Positions 34,094 through 43,567 of a stretch of DNA of 64,000 nucleotides are shown here, piece after piece. The DNA is taken from positions 19,855-83,854 of the forward strand of contig CAXBOY010000001.1 in the NCBI GenBank assembly GCA_963977405.1, in the 5' to 3' direction. A model generated the notes under the pieces. The model saw only the letters and a program-made list of their open reading frames with translations. It ran no database searches and was not told the DNA's origin. The position numbers were made by a program, and so were the translations under genes. The number at the start of each line of letters is the position of its first letter. Positions within the stretch are counted from its first letter, which is position 1. This stretch comes from UBA5078 sp963977405 (GTDB lineage: Bacteria > Pseudomonadota > Gammaproteobacteria > Pseudomonadales > Pseudohongiellaceae).

Positions 34094-35620
34094 ATGTGCG
34101 GTTTAGTGGGTGTCGTTGGCAAATCAGATGTTGCTGTTTGTTTGTATGACACATTGACGGTGTTGCAACACCGCGGGCAGGATGCTGCGGGTATCGCAAC
34201 CAGCGATGGCGGAAAGCTAAACCTCAGGAAAGACAACGGTTTAGTGAAAGACGTATTCCGTACACGACACATGGAAAGGCTGGCAGGCAAGATGGGCATA
34301 GGCCACGTACGCTATCCCACTGCGGGCAGTTCCAGCCCCGCGCTTGCGCAACCCTTCTATGTAAACTCGCCTTATGGCTTGAGCCTCGCGCACAACGGAA
34401 ATCTGACGAATTCCGCTGAACTTAGCCGTGACCTGTTCAAAGAGGATCTGCGCCACATCAACACAGATTCCGATTCTGAGGTACTCCTCAACGTGTTCGC
34501 TCACGAGCTGCAGATGCTCGCAAAGATGCAGCCTACCGCCGAGGACGTCTTCACAGCGGTGCGAGGCGTGCATCGGCGCTGTAAGGGCGGCTATGCGGCC
34601 CTCGTCATGTTAGGTGGCTATGGCATCGTCGGTTTCCGTGATCGCAACGGTATTCGTCCTCTCGTCTTCGGCAAGCGCGAGCGCAGTGGTTTCACCGAGT
34701 ACATGCTGGCCTCCGAGAGCGTAGCGCTAGACTCACAAGGCTTCCAGATCGTGCGCGATGTCGCACCGGGTGAGGCGGTCTATATCGATGTGAAAGGGCA
34801 GATTCATACCCGCGTGTGTGCTGGCCCTGCTGAATACACGCCCTGCATATTCGAGCATGTGTATTTCGCTCGCCCTGATTCCTTGATGGATGGGATCTCG
34901 GTCTACAAGGCAAGGCTGCGTATGGGAGAGAAATTGGCAGACAAGGTTAAACGTCTGCGCCCAGAACACGATATCGACGTGGTCATTCCCATTCCCGATA
35001 CCTCCAGAACCTCGGCACTCGAGTTGGCCAACCGCCTTGGGGTGAAATATCGCGAAGGCTTCGTAAAGAACCGCTACATCGGCCGTACTTTCATCATGCC
35101 GGGCCAGAGCCAGCGCAAGAAATCCGTACGCCAAAAACTCAATGCCATCGAGCTCGAATTCCGTGGTAAGAATGTTTTGCTTGTGGATGACTCGATCGTG
35201 CGGGGCACCACTTGTAAGCAAATTATCCAGATGGCAAGGGATGCGGGTGCAAAGAAAGTGTATTTCGCCTCAGCTGCACCTGCGGTAAGGTATCCAAATG
35301 TCTACGGTATCGACATGCCGTCGGCTAGTGAGTTAATAGCCCATGGCCGCACAGACGAGGAAGTTGAGACCTTAATTGGCGCGGATTGGTTAATTTTTCA
35401 AGATCTTAGTGATCTTATCGCGGCCTCTTCCGAGGGCAATCCGGAGATCACAAAGTTTGAATGCTCGGTCTTCGATGGCAACTATATTACGGGCGATGTC
35501 GATGCTAAATATTTGAAAAAACTTGAAGATAGTCGCAATGATGCCGCTAAGAAGGTAAGTAAAGTAAACAAGGCAAACAAGAAAAGTGGTGAGAAGGCCT
35601 TAAAGGCCGTGGGTGGCTAA
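34094..35620 (+). CDS. purF: Amidophosphoribosyltransferase
   Basis: PurF makes 5-phosphoribosylamine from PRPP and glutamine, the first step of purine synthesis. The 508-residue protein begins MCGLVGVVG, so Cys2 becomes the N-terminal nucleophile of the glutaminase domain after Met removal. LQHRGQDAAGIAT and the PRPP motif NVLLVDDSIVRGTTCKQI near residue 360 confirm the family. There is no long propeptide and the cysteines are few, in line with the E. coli-type enzyme that has no Fe-S cluster. The C-terminus has a Lys-rich tail (KKVSKVNKANKKSGEKA). The next gene starts after 54 bases in the same direction. Confidence 0.97.
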   Translation: MCGLVGVVGKSDVAVCLYDTLTVLQHRGQDAAGIATSDGGKLNLRKDNGLVKDVFRTRHMERLAGKMGIGHVRYPTAGSSSPALAQPFYVNSPYGLSLAHNGNLTNSAELSRDLFKEDLRHINTDSDSEVLLNVFAHELQMLAKMQPTAEDVFTAVRGVHRRCKGGYAALVMLGGYGIVGFRDRNGIRPLVFGKRERSGFTEYMLASESVALDSQGFQIVRDVAPGEAVYIDVKGQIHTRVCAGPAEYTPCIFEHVYFARPDSLMDGISVYKARLRMGEKLADKVKRLRPEHDIDVVIPIPDTSRTSALELANRLGVKYREGFVKNRYIGRTFIMPGQSQRKKSVRQKLNAIELEFRGKNVLLVDDSIVRGTTCKQIIQMARDAGAKKVYFASAAPAVRYPNVYGIDMPSASELIAHGRTDEEVETLIGADWLIFQDLSDLIAASSEGNPEITKFECSVFDGNYITGDVDAKYLKKLEDSRNDAAKKVSKVNKANKKSGEKALKAVGG

Positions 35621-35674
35621 GGCTAAGCTTCCTTTACAAGCATTGCCTAGAAAATTAGAAGTTAAAGGGGTTCT

Positions 35675-36592
35675 ATGCAGCAGAGGATTCAAGCGGCGGT
35701 CGACGAGATTGGTACGGTGTTGTTGGGGAAGGAGCAGCAAATACGCTTAGCGTTATGTTGTTTGATTGCAGGAGGGCATTTACTCATAGAAGACCTCCCA
35801 GGCATGGGCAAGACTACTCTGGCCCATGCATTGGCGCGGGTTTTTGGATTGGACTTCAATCGCATCCAGTTCACTAGCGACCTTTTACCGGCAGACATCC
35901 TCGGCGTCTCCATCTTCGAGCAGCAAAGTGGAGCCTTTACCTTCCATCCCGGTCCGATCTTCCGTCAGATGATTCTCGCCGACGAGATAAACCGCACCAC
36001 ACCTAAGACTCAGAGTGCACTACTGGAGGCTATGGAGGAGGGACAGGTAACGGTAGAAGGGGAAACCCGGCCATTGCCATCGCCCTTCTTCGTTATCGCC
36101 ACGCAGAACCCTGTGAGCCTTTCCGGCACTTTCCCACTTCCCGAATCTCAGCTCGATCGCTTTTTAATGCGAATCGGCATCGGTTATCCGGACCCAAAGG
36201 CTGAACGGGCCTTGTTGGAGCGTAGTGCCGAGTTCGACCGTGGAGATTTTATTACCCAGATGATGAATGTAGATGATCTCATTGCAATGCGCAGTGCTGC
36301 GAATCAGGTGAGCTTAAGTCCGCTCTTGCTAGATTATGTACAACGTATCGTTGCCCATACTCGAGGCAATGAGGCGTTTCATTTCGGACTTTCGCCACGA
36401 GGCAGTATTGCAGTGGTCAGGGCTGCAAAGACATGGGCATTTTTGGAAGGACGTGAGCACGCGGTGCCAGAGGATGTACAAGCGATCTTGCCCGCTGTGG
36501 TCGAGCATCGCCTTCGCGCGAGCACAGATGCCGAGGGCCGGACAGGTTCTGCACTAGCGCACCGCTTAATGAGCGAGGTTGACGTCTTTTAA
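35675..36592 (+). CDS. MoxR-family AAA+ ATPase (first system)
   Basis: MoxR ATPases act with VWA or DUF58 proteins, probably as chaperones that mature protein complexes in the envelope. The 305-residue protein has Walker A GMGKTTLAHALA at residues 43-48, Walker B ILADEINRTTPKTQ near 100, sensor 1 VIATQNPVSLSGTFPLPESQLDRF near 147 and the C-terminal lid domain with FGLSPRGSIAVVRAAKTWAF. The SD AAAGGGG is strong. It heads a three-gene unit with a DUF58 protein and a transglutaminase. A second MoxR lies 10 kb further on in the opposite direction. Confidence 0.94.
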   Translation: MQQRIQAAVDEIGTVLLGKEQQIRLALCCLIAGGHLLIEDLPGMGKTTLAHALARVFGLDFNRIQFTSDLLPADILGVSIFEQQSGAFTFHPGPIFRQMILADEINRTTPKTQSALLEAMEEGQVTVEGETRPLPSPFFVIATQNPVSLSGTFPLPESQLDRFLMRIGIGYPDPKAERALLERSAEFDRGDFITQMMNVDDLIAMRSAANQVSLSPLLLDYVQRIVAHTRGNEAFHFGLSPRGSIAVVRAAKTWAFLEGREHAVPEDVQAILPAVVEHRLRASTDAEGRTGSALAHRLMSEVDVF

Positions 36593-36600
36593 GGGAAATC

Positions 36601-37575
36601 ATGAATCCTATCGACGCGGTGAAGCCATGGTTTTCCTCTAGAGTCACGCGCTGGCTCGAGCGCAGAATGCCTGCCGTTCAAGAGATTTCCCTGCATCGTA
36701 AGAATATATTCATCCTGCCTACGGGTCCGGGTCTGCTTTTCCTGAGCGCGACATCCCTCATTTTTGTCACCGCAATCAACTATGTCTTGAGCCTCGCCTT
36801 CGGCCTAGCCTTCTTAATGGTGAGCTTGTTTATTTTGAGCATCTTGCACACCTTCCGAAATCTGCAGCATTTGAGTCTGCGTGGCGTTGGTGCAGAGCCG
36901 GTTTTCGCTGGCGAGGATGCAGCATTTGTAGTACTGCTAAGCACGCAGTCGAATCAAGAACACGAGATGCTGGAATTACGCTTTCCTGGCTGCAATTGGA
37001 GCCAGGCCGATGTTTTTGACAATGAGCAAGAGCGTGTGAAGGTGTTTTTGCCCAGTGCGCGGCGCGGGCTACTCAAGGCTCCTAGGTTAACTGTGCAGAC
37101 TCGCTTTCCACTGGGCCTGTGGCGCGCTTGGTCCCATGTAGACCTCGCTATGAGTTGCCTCGTATATCCGCGCCCGCTTGAAGGGGCACTCCCTGGGCTA
37201 GTAGGGGGCTCGACATCCGGAAAGTCTGAGAGTGTGAAGTCTGGCGTCGACGACTTTCATGGCCTTCGCGCCTATCAAACCGGTGATTCCTTGAAGCAAA
37301 TCGCGTGGAAGAGTCTTGCCCGTGGCCAGGGTTTGAAAGTGAAACAGTTTGTGGACGCCGTAGATGATCAGCTAATGCTGGATTGGGAGATGTTCCCTGG
37401 CATGGAGTCTGAGGAACGCCTGTCGCGTCTATGTTACTGGGTGTTGCTATTGGCACAGCAGGATATCGACTATGGACTGCGCATTCCCGGCCAGGAGTAC
37501 AGCCTTGGACGAGGCGATGCTCATCGCGTCAAGTTGCTAAGCGCTCTAGCGCTATGGCAAGGAGGGGCCTCGTGA
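36601..37575 (+). CDS. DUF58 protein (first system)
   Basis: The 324-residue protein has two adjacent membrane helices near residues 45-85 (GPGLLFLSATSLIFVTAINYVLSLAF and LAFLMVSLFILSILH). A periplasm- or cytoplasm-facing domain ends in the DUF58 signature SGVDDFHGLRAYQTGDSLKQIAWKS near residue 215. LKVKQFVDAVDDQLMLDWEMF resembles a degenerate VWA strand without a clear MIDAS. Members of this family accompany MoxR ATPases. It overlaps the transglutaminase gene by four bases (GTGA), so the pair is translationally coupled. Substrate unknown. Confidence 0.88.
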   Translation: MNPIDAVKPWFSSRVTRWLERRMPAVQEISLHRKNIFILPTGPGLLFLSATSLIFVTAINYVLSLAFGLAFLMVSLFILSILHTFRNLQHLSLRGVGAEPVFAGEDAAFVVLLSTQSNQEHEMLELRFPGCNWSQADVFDNEQERVKVFLPSARRGLLKAPRLTVQTRFPLGLWRAWSHVDLAMSCLVYPRPLEGALPGLVGGSTSGKSESVKSGVDDFHGLRAYQTGDSLKQIAWKSLARGQGLKVKQFVDAVDDQLMLDWEMFPGMESEERLSRLCYWVLLLAQQDIDYGLRIPGQEYSLGRGDAHRVKLLSALALWQGGAS

Positions 37576-39632
37576 CGGATAAGCAGGCTCATATACCTCG
37601 CTTAACCATTTGGTGGATGTTAGGCGCATTGGCCCTAGTCGTTTCGCCTCACTTACTACGCCTGCCTATATGGATCAGCGTACTCATCGTTGCCTGCGTG
37701 ATTTGGCGTATTTTGATTTTCATCGGGCGCGTGGGCTTTCCCAATAAATTCCTCAAGATCATCATCGTCTTCCTAGCGCTGCCGCTTACGATCGTTGAGT
37801 ATCGCGGCTCCGGTGCGGGCTTGGATGCCGCCGTCTGTTTATTGATTCTCGGTACGGTATTTAAGTTACTAGAGATGCGCCAGCGGCGCGATATGCTAAT
37901 CGTCGTGTGCTTGTGTTATGTCCTGACGATGGTCGGCTTTATCTATTCGCAGACCATTCTCGCGGCTCTGCATGCCTTGTTAACCTTTATAGTGATTACT
38001 GGCGCTTTAGTCACGTTGCAACGCGATAATCAGCGTAGTTCACTGAAAGGTAACGGCAAGTTAGCCTTGCGTCTCGTTGTACAGGCCATACCGCTAGCCA
38101 TCATGCTGTTCGTATTGGTGCCCCGCATTGCCCCTCTGTGGACGATGCCTGTGCCGGTATCCTCGAATAAGACTGGCGTGACGGATGAGATGAGCCCCGG
38201 CAATATAAGCAATCTTAGCCGCTCTGCCGAACTCGCATTTCGTGTGAGTTTCGAGAACAACGCACCGATGCAAGATCAAATGTATTGGCGTGGGTTGGTA
38301 CTCGATTTTTTTGATGGACGCAGTTGGCGTAGAGCCGGCTCTGCCTTTCAATCCTATGCGATGATCGAGCGCTTCCAAAATCGCCTACAGGGCGAGATAA
38401 AGGGTGGCGCAGTGGACTACGATGTTATTCTCGAACCAACCCAGCAGACGTGGATCTATGCACTGCAACTAGCGGATTTCGATGCCTCTGATATTCGGCA
38501 AGACCGCTACTACACCTTACACACCGAGAAGCCGGTGACGCAGCGTTATCGTTACAAAATGCGTTCCCATTTGATTAATGAAACAGACCTTGAACTGTCT
38601 GGCGTCTTGCGTTCTCGCGCACTGCAACTCCCAGAATCGGATGGCAACCCAAACAGTCATCGGCTCGCTGAGCGCTTGCGCGCTCAGTCATCGGGAGACT
38701 TGGATTACGCCAATCGCGTGATGCGCTATTTCCGTGAGCAACCGTTTTATTACACGCTTACGCCACCGGAGTTGGGCGAGGACTCTATCGATGACTTTCT
38801 GTTTAATTCCCTCCAGGGTTTTTGCGAGCATTACGCAAGTTCCTTCGTCTATTTGATGCGTGCAGCCGGAGTGCCCGCACGTGTGGTGGTGGGCTATCAA
38901 GGGGGCGAGACTAATCCTTTCGAAGGCTACACGATGGTCTATCAATACAATGCGCATGCATGGGCCGAAATCTGGCTTGAAGGGCAGGGCTGGGTGCGCA
39001 TGGATCCGACTGGGGCCGTTGCTCCCGAGCGCATCAGTGAAGGCGCGCAAGCGGTACTAGGCGATCAACCGGGTTTCCTAGATGACTCACGCTTCTCGAT
39101 GATGCGGTTTCGCAACACCGAGTGGCTTAATACGCTGCGTTTACGACTGGATGCCATGGACTATGCATGGAACCGCTGGGTCGTAAGCTACGACGAAGAC
39201 TTGCAATTGCAGTTGCTAGAGGCGGTCTTCGGGGACAGAGCGAAACAAGCCTTGCTCTACGCACTCGGCGCTTCAATATTACTGTTCTTCATCATTGCGG
39301 CCTTCTTCTTATTGGGCGGCAGGAAGCGTGATATGCGCGATCAGGCGACTCGCCTCTATCTGCGTTTGTTAGTTGATCTTGCGGGCAGTGGCCTATCGCG
39401 ACGAAGAGGAGAAGGGCCGTTGGATTTCGCTGATCGTGTCGCGGAAAGTCGACCCGATATAGCGGCCGACATGACGAGAATTACGACCCTGTACGTACGC
39501 ATGAGCTATGCGCAGGATATACAGGAGAGGTCTTTCGAGGAGTTGCAAGAATATATTCTTGCGCTACGACTACGCTTGAGCTCGCGATGGCGCCGTGTAG
39601 TGCTGCGCAGTTTTCCAGCTCTTCGAACTTAG
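37572..39632 (+). CDS. Membrane transglutaminase-like protein, TgpA family
   Basis: TgpA of Pseudomonas aeruginosa is a membrane protein with a periplasmic transglutaminase domain that is important for viability. The 686-residue protein has about six N-terminal helices (residues about 10-190), a periplasmic core with the catalytic triad Cys418 (GFCEHYASSFVYLMRAAGV), His462 (YNAHAWAEIWLEGQGW) and Asp478 (RMDPTGAV), another helix near 565 (ALGASILLFFIIAAFFLLGG) and a DUF4129-like C-terminus. GTG 37572 follows GGAGGGG by 4 bases and overlaps the DUF58 stop; the open frame extends further upstream inside that gene but this is a shadow. Its stop overlaps that of the convergent yciH. The natural substrate is not known. 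Confidence 0.93.
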   Translation: MTDKQAHIPRLTIWWMLGALALVVSPHLLRLPIWISVLIVACVIWRILIFIGRVGFPNKFLKIIIVFLALPLTIVEYRGSGAGLDAAVCLLILGTVFKLLEMRQRRDMLIVVCLCYVLTMVGFIYSQTILAALHALLTFIVITGALVTLQRDNQRSSLKGNGKLALRLVVQAIPLAIMLFVLVPRIAPLWTMPVPVSSNKTGVTDEMSPGNISNLSRSAELAFRVSFENNAPMQDQMYWRGLVLDFFDGRSWRRAGSAFQSYAMIERFQNRLQGEIKGGAVDYDVILEPTQQTWIYALQLADFDASDIRQDRYYTLHTEKPVTQRYRYKMRSHLINETDLELSGVLRSRALQLPESDGNPNSHRLAERLRAQSSGDLDYANRVMRYFREQPFYYTLTPPELGEDSIDDFLFNSLQGFCEHYASSFVYLMRAAGVPARVVVGYQGGETNPFEGYTMVYQYNAHAWAEIWLEGQGWVRMDPTGAVAPERISEGAQAVLGDQPGFLDDSRFSMMRFRNTEWLNTLRLRLDAMDYAWNRWVVSYDEDLQLQLLEAVFGDRAKQALLYALGASILLFFIIAAFFLLGGRKRDMRDQATRLYLRLLVDLAGSGLSRRRGEGPLDFADRVAESRPDIAADMTRITTLYVRMSYAQDIQERSFEELQEYILALRLRLSSRWRRVVLRSFPALRT

Positions 39633-39982
39633 CCGCCAGCTAGTTTCACTTTATAACCGGCTTCTTGGAGAAATGTCGCGAGGAATTGCCGATGGTCGCC
39701 TTGGATCTCGATGGTGCCATCTTTGATTGTGCCGCCGCTGCCGCACTTATTCTTGAGTGTTTTCGCGAAGCTGCTCAGCGCTTCTGCTTCCATTCCTAGT
39801 CCGTCGATCAGAGTGACTCCCTTACCCTTACGCCCCTTAGTCTCACGACGCAACCTGACGACTCCGTCACTTGGAGTCACGCTGCTGCGTTTCTTGCATT
39901 GGCATTGAGCACTAGGGTGCCGACAGGCAGGGCACATTCTGCCGCTGTCTGTCGAGTACACTAGAGAAGAGTTGCGTGGCAT
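39629..39982 (-). CDS. yciH: SUI1-domain translation factor YciH
   Basis: YciH is the bacterial relative of eukaryotic initiation factor eIF1 and can affect start codon fidelity in vitro. The 117-residue protein has the N-terminal LVYSTDSGR, a cysteine cluster CPACRHPSAQCQC (residues 17-29) and the SUI1 core VRLRRETKGRKGKGVTLIDGL and NKCGSGGTIKDGTIEIQGDHR. It lies only four bases after batD and in the same direction, so it is likely the last gene of the bat operon. This is an unexpected partner for a translation factor. The stop overlaps that of the transglutaminase gene on the other strand. Confidence 0.93.
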   Translation of the reverse strand: MPRNSSLVYSTDSGRMCPACRHPSAQCQCKKRSSVTPSDGVVRLRRETKGRKGKGVTLIDGLGMEAEALSSFAKTLKNKCGSGGTIKDGTIEIQGDHRQFLATFLQEAGYKVKLAGG

Positions 39983-39986
39983 GATT

Positions 39987-41762
39987 TTAAGACTTGTACA
40001 GCGGCGGCAGAGAGTAATCCTGATCTTTGACGGCCTTAGTCTGTGCCAACTTATGCTGTGTGCGTAGGTCCGTGATCAACGCCTGTAGACGCTGAATATC
40101 GCCCTGAAGACTCTTCGCATCTTGGCTGCTTTCGCCATAGAGTGCTTGTTGAATCTTGATGCAAATAGCCTTGATCTCTTTGTCGCCAGTGCGCTGTGCG
40201 AGCTCGTCGAGATTGTGCAGATCCGCATCTGCGAAATACTGACGCCCCCAAGCGATCAAAGCTAGGCGTAAGGCTGGAAGATGATTCTGCGAACAAGCTT
40301 GCACGAATTCCTTAAAGGCAACGCTCTCGGACTCCGGTGCAATCTGTTGGCGGTACATAGGCGCGCCGACGGGTGTTGCTTTATTGGCGCGGGCTGTCTC
40401 GCCGCGACGACGATTCACGGTGTGGACTGTAAATGCCAGCAACAACGCAGTTAACGCTGCGGCGAGTACAAGAACCCAGAGAGGTGTCTGAGTACCACTA
40501 ATTAGTGGCGTTTCGGGAAGTGCGTTAGCGTTCTGTGGGGAGTCACCAGTAGCTGAGTCATCCAGTGCCGAGCCGCCAAGTGACATAGGCTCGTCCTGAC
40601 TCGTTGTGCGCACAGGGCCGACACGAACTGCAGTATCTTCGACAGTGGCGTACTTCACCTCTTCGGTGTCTATATCAAACCATGGCAATGTGACACCAGG
40701 CACGCGAATAGTGCCGACTTCGGTTACAACCATAGAGTTCTGTTGAATACGTTCGCCTACGATATTACCGCCCACATAAGAGCGACTGATCTCGGGCGGT
40801 TCTGGATAGGTGTTCACAGAAGCGATGGCAGGGAAGGTAATAGGTGGCAGTGCAGCGCCGTCGAGACCATTGGCCTCGAACTCTATGGTGCGTGTTAACG
40901 CGTCACCCACACGTACGTTGCTGAAGTCATTGTCCCAAGTCTCGCGAATCGAGATGTTACTAGCGGGCAACCACACGGCATCGGCCGGATAATCTGCTGG
41001 CTTTTCCTTCACATCGATCGCATATCCCTCGGCATAAGAGGTAATAGTGCGAGTGTTGAGGTTACGGAATACGTAATTACTGGAGCCATCCGTAACTTCG
41101 CCGCGGAACATGATGTCGGGAATCTCTAGAGTGCCGCTGCGCTGTGGGAATAGGGCATATTGCTTCTCGTAGACGCCATAGCGCACGCCATCGACCAACT
41201 TCTCGTACTGATTCGGCGTACCGATCATCTGAATAACGGTGTCTGGCATTTCGAGTTCCGTGAAGATCGGATTGCGAATGCCATTGATGGTGTAATAAAG
41301 GCGAATGGTAAAGAGCAGCTGCTCTTGTACGTAGATGCTGTCTTTGTTGATCAGCGCCTCCATGAAGAGGTCTTGCCCAGCGATAGTGGTCTCCGTTTTC
41401 GGGTCCACGTGTATACCTAATTGCTGGGTGTACTCGCCCGCGACTAGCAGGGGAGGAATCTCAATGTCGCCTTCATGCAATGGGAAAAGAGTCAGGTTAT
41501 AGTCTATCCATGCTTCCATGGAATTATTGATGCTGCGCATCTGGCTAGACGTGCGCGTGGCAACAACCTGGAAGCTCGCCTCGAGTGGCGAAAGGTCCAT
41601 TTGCACGCCGCCTTGCTGGCCTTCTACACGAATCGTGAGTGTGACAGTTTCGCCACGCACAATCTGTGTCCTATCTAGTGAAGCCGTGACCGGCTGCGCA
41701 TGTGTGAAGGATGAGAATAATGTAAGAGCCACCGTCAGGAGGCATGCCAACAGATTTACCAT
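39987..41762 (-). CDS. batD: BatD-like oxygen-tolerance protein
   Basis: BatD proteins belong to the Bat (Bacteroides aerotolerance) operon and are thought to work with BatA/BatB in the periplasm. The 591-residue protein has a signal peptide (LLACLLTVALTLFSSFTHAQ), several Ig-like beta domains (for example TASLDRTQIVRGETVTLTIRVEG, LSPLEASFQVVATRTSSQ, FTIRLYYTINGIRNPIF), a membrane helix near residue 435 (LWVLVLAAALTALLLAFTV) and a short cytoplasmic tail. It overlaps the upstream batB gene by 7 bases and is followed by yciH. Biochemical function is not established. Confidence 0.9.
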   Translation of the reverse strand: MVNLLACLLTVALTLFSSFTHAQPVTASLDRTQIVRGETVTLTIRVEGQQGGVQMDLSPLEASFQVVATRTSSQMRSINNSMEAWIDYNLTLFPLHEGDIEIPPLLVAGEYTQQLGIHVDPKTETTIAGQDLFMEALINKDSIYVQEQLLFTIRLYYTINGIRNPIFTELEMPDTVIQMIGTPNQYEKLVDGVRYGVYEKQYALFPQRSGTLEIPDIMFRGEVTDGSSNYVFRNLNTRTITSYAEGYAIDVKEKPADYPADAVWLPASNISIRETWDNDFSNVRVGDALTRTIEFEANGLDGAALPPITFPAIASVNTYPEPPEISRSYVGGNIVGERIQQNSMVVTEVGTIRVPGVTLPWFDIDTEEVKYATVEDTAVRVGPVRTTSQDEPMSLGGSALDDSATGDSPQNANALPETPLISGTQTPLWVLVLAAALTALLLAFTVHTVNRRRGETARANKATPVGAPMYRQQIAPESESVAFKEFVQACSQNHLPALRLALIAWGRQYFADADLHNLDELAQRTGDKEIKAICIKIQQALYGESSQDAKSLQGDIQRLQALITDLRTQHKLAQTKAVKDQDYSLPPLYKS

Positions 41763-43567
41763 ATTTGCGTTTCCGTGGGCTGAGAGTTGTTACGATTTTC
41801 CAGCTGTCGACGTCGATACTCGAACTGGAACTTGCGCTGTAGCAATTCGCCCGGATCATCGTCGATGCGGCGCAGCCACTGTTCTAAGGATTCCTGGCTT
41901 TCTTGTTCGGCGTTGCTTTGATTAGGCGTTTCGCCGGACTGCTCTTCCTCGTTCTGCTCCTGCTCGGAGCCTTCTTGCTGGTCAGATTCGTCTTGTTCCA
42001 TCTCTTCTTCGTTTTCTTCTTCGCTAGGCTCTTGCTCGCCTTGCTCTTGCTCCTGTTCTTCCTCGCTCGATTCGCCTTCCTCAGATTCTTCTTCGGACTC
42101 CTCTTGCTCTTGCGCTTGGTCGCCTTCCTCTTGTTCTTGTTCCTCTTGCTCCTGCTGCTGTTCCTCTAACAGAGCCTGCACGATATCGCGGTTGTAGATC
42201 GCGTCCTCGTGGTCTAGTTTTAAGGCGATCGCGCGGTTATAAGAGGCGATGGCTTGCTCGAAGGCTTGGGACATCGCTAAGGCGTTACCAAGATTGTAAT
42301 GAGCATCTGGGTCTTCGCCAGGATTTATACTATAAGCTTGAATGGCCCCTGCAAAGTCGCCTGCTTTATAGGCGGCAGCGCCTCTCCAATTTGGGTCTCT
42401 AAATAGACCGGCTGCAGCGCTTGGATCTTCATTATCGAAGGCTTCAGCCCCTTGCTGGTTCTTGGTTTTCCACAAATCATCCCACTCGGCCGCTTGTACC
42501 GGCGCGCTTGGAGTCAATAGGCTGACGCCGCCAAGCATTAAGGTGATTGTGAGTATCCAGCCGCGACGGAACATCATAGCGCTAAGGGGAAGGGCGAGTA
42601 GTAATAGCCATGGCCCTACCTCATACCAAATGTCGAAATTCTCATCGGCGTCACTTAGTTCATCTTGGTCTAAGAAGGCGTCTTCGTCCAATAAGTAGTC
42701 TAGATCTGCCCCGGAGATCTGCATATCGCTATAGCGTCCATTGACCATGTCCGCTAGGTCCTCAAGGGCGCCACTGTCCAAGATGGGGGTGACGATCTGG
42801 CCGCTTGCCTGACGCAGGAAGTCCCCGCCCGAAGCTGGAATTGGCGCACCCTGTGCTGTGCCAACCCCGAGTATGGCAAGGCGGAAGCCGGTATTTGACA
42901 ACAGGTTGGCAATTGCACCGAAATCTCTGCGCTCTACGCCATCGGTGACGAGGAAAATGGTGCCCGATAGGGCGCCAGCGTCAGCGAATAAGCCCTTAGC
43001 CGTCTCGATTGCGGCCAGTGTGTTGCTACCGAACGCGGGCATCATATTGGGGTTGATTGAGGGTACTAGCGATTTGATCGTGATCGAGTCCTCTGTCAGA
43101 GGCGTCACTGCGTGGGCATCACCCGCATAGACTACTAAGCCTGTTTGACCCTCGGTGCGGCGGTCTAGGACATCGAGCACTTTGCGCTTGCTGACGACTT
43201 GTCGATTTGGGTCATAGTCAGTGGCATACATGGACAGGGATTGGTCGTAAACGATGACCAAGGCATCCTGACGAGACTGTACTGGCTGTGGAATTTTCTC
43301 CCATACTGGTCCCGCTAGGGCAACGGCAGAGACGAGCCAGAGGGTGAGCAATATGAGCAATGGTGTGCGCTCGGCCACACTCTTCGTGCTGTCTAGGAGG
43401 AAGGGCAGCAAGTCGTGATCGATGGCCTGATCCCAAGCGCTCGACTTTTCATTCATGCGCCATAACACAGAAACAAACAGCACTGCTGGAATAATAGCCA
43501 ATAGCCATAGAGGTCGTAGGAAGTGAAAATTCGTGACGATAGTCGTCATGAGCGTCGCGTCGTTCAT
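41756..43567 (-). CDS. batB: BatB/BatC fusion: VWA and TPR protein with Gln/Glu-rich tail
   Basis: The 603-residue protein joins what some bacteria encode separately. Two N-terminal helices (about residues 17-36 and 69-87) are followed by a VWA domain (about 101-290) with the metal-binding DQSLSM motif (Asp108, Ser110, Ser112). A helix at about 325-350 and a TPR region come next (NWRGAAAYKAGDFAGAIQAY, then DAHYNLGNALAMSQAFEQAIASYNRAI). The last 130 residues are almost only Glu, Gln, Ser and Asp, ending in a short folded-looking stretch (LEQWLRRIDDDPGELLQRKF). The ATG overlaps the batA stop as ATGA. It likely forms a membrane complex with BatA and BatD, matured by the MoxR ATPase. Confidence 0.92.
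   Translation of the reverse strand: MNDATLMTTIVTNFHFLRPLWLLAIIPAVLFVSVLWRMNEKSSAWDQAIDHDLLPFLLDSTKSVAERTPLLILLTLWLVSAVALAGPVWEKIPQPVQSRQDALVIVYDQSLSMYATDYDPNRQVVSKRKVLDVLDRRTEGQTGLVVYAGDAHAVTPLTEDSITIKSLVPSINPNMMPAFGSNTLAAIETAKGLFADAGALSGTIFLVTDGVERRDFGAIANLLSNTGFRLAILGVGTAQGAPIPASGGDFLRQASGQIVTPILDSGALEDLADMVNGRYSDMQISGADLDYLLDEDAFLDQDELSDADENFDIWYEVGPWLLLLALPLSAMMFRRGWILTITLMLGGVSLLTPSAPVQAAEWDDLWKTKNQQGAEAFDNEDPSAAAGLFRDPNWRGAAAYKAGDFAGAIQAYSINPGEDPDAHYNLGNALAMSQAFEQAIASYNRAIALKLDHEDAIYNRDIVQALLEEQQQEQEEQEQEEGDQAQEQEESEEESEEGESSEEEQEQEQGEQEPSEEENEEEMEQDESDQQEGSEQEQNEEEQSGETPNQSNAEQESQESLEQWLRRIDDDPGELLQRKFQFEYRRRQLENRNNSQPTETQIW

Noticed and set aside
37431..37571. Upstream extension of the transglutaminase gene inside the DUF58 gene
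   Set aside because: The extra 47 residues are an out-of-frame reading of the DUF58 C-terminus. GTG 37572 has a strong SD and a coupled GTGA overlap.
41903..42169. An 88-codon Leu/Phe-rich plus-strand frame resembling a small membrane protein
   Set aside because: It is the complement of the Gln/Glu-rich tail of batB. The hydrophobicity follows from reversed CTC/CTT codons and there is no RBS.
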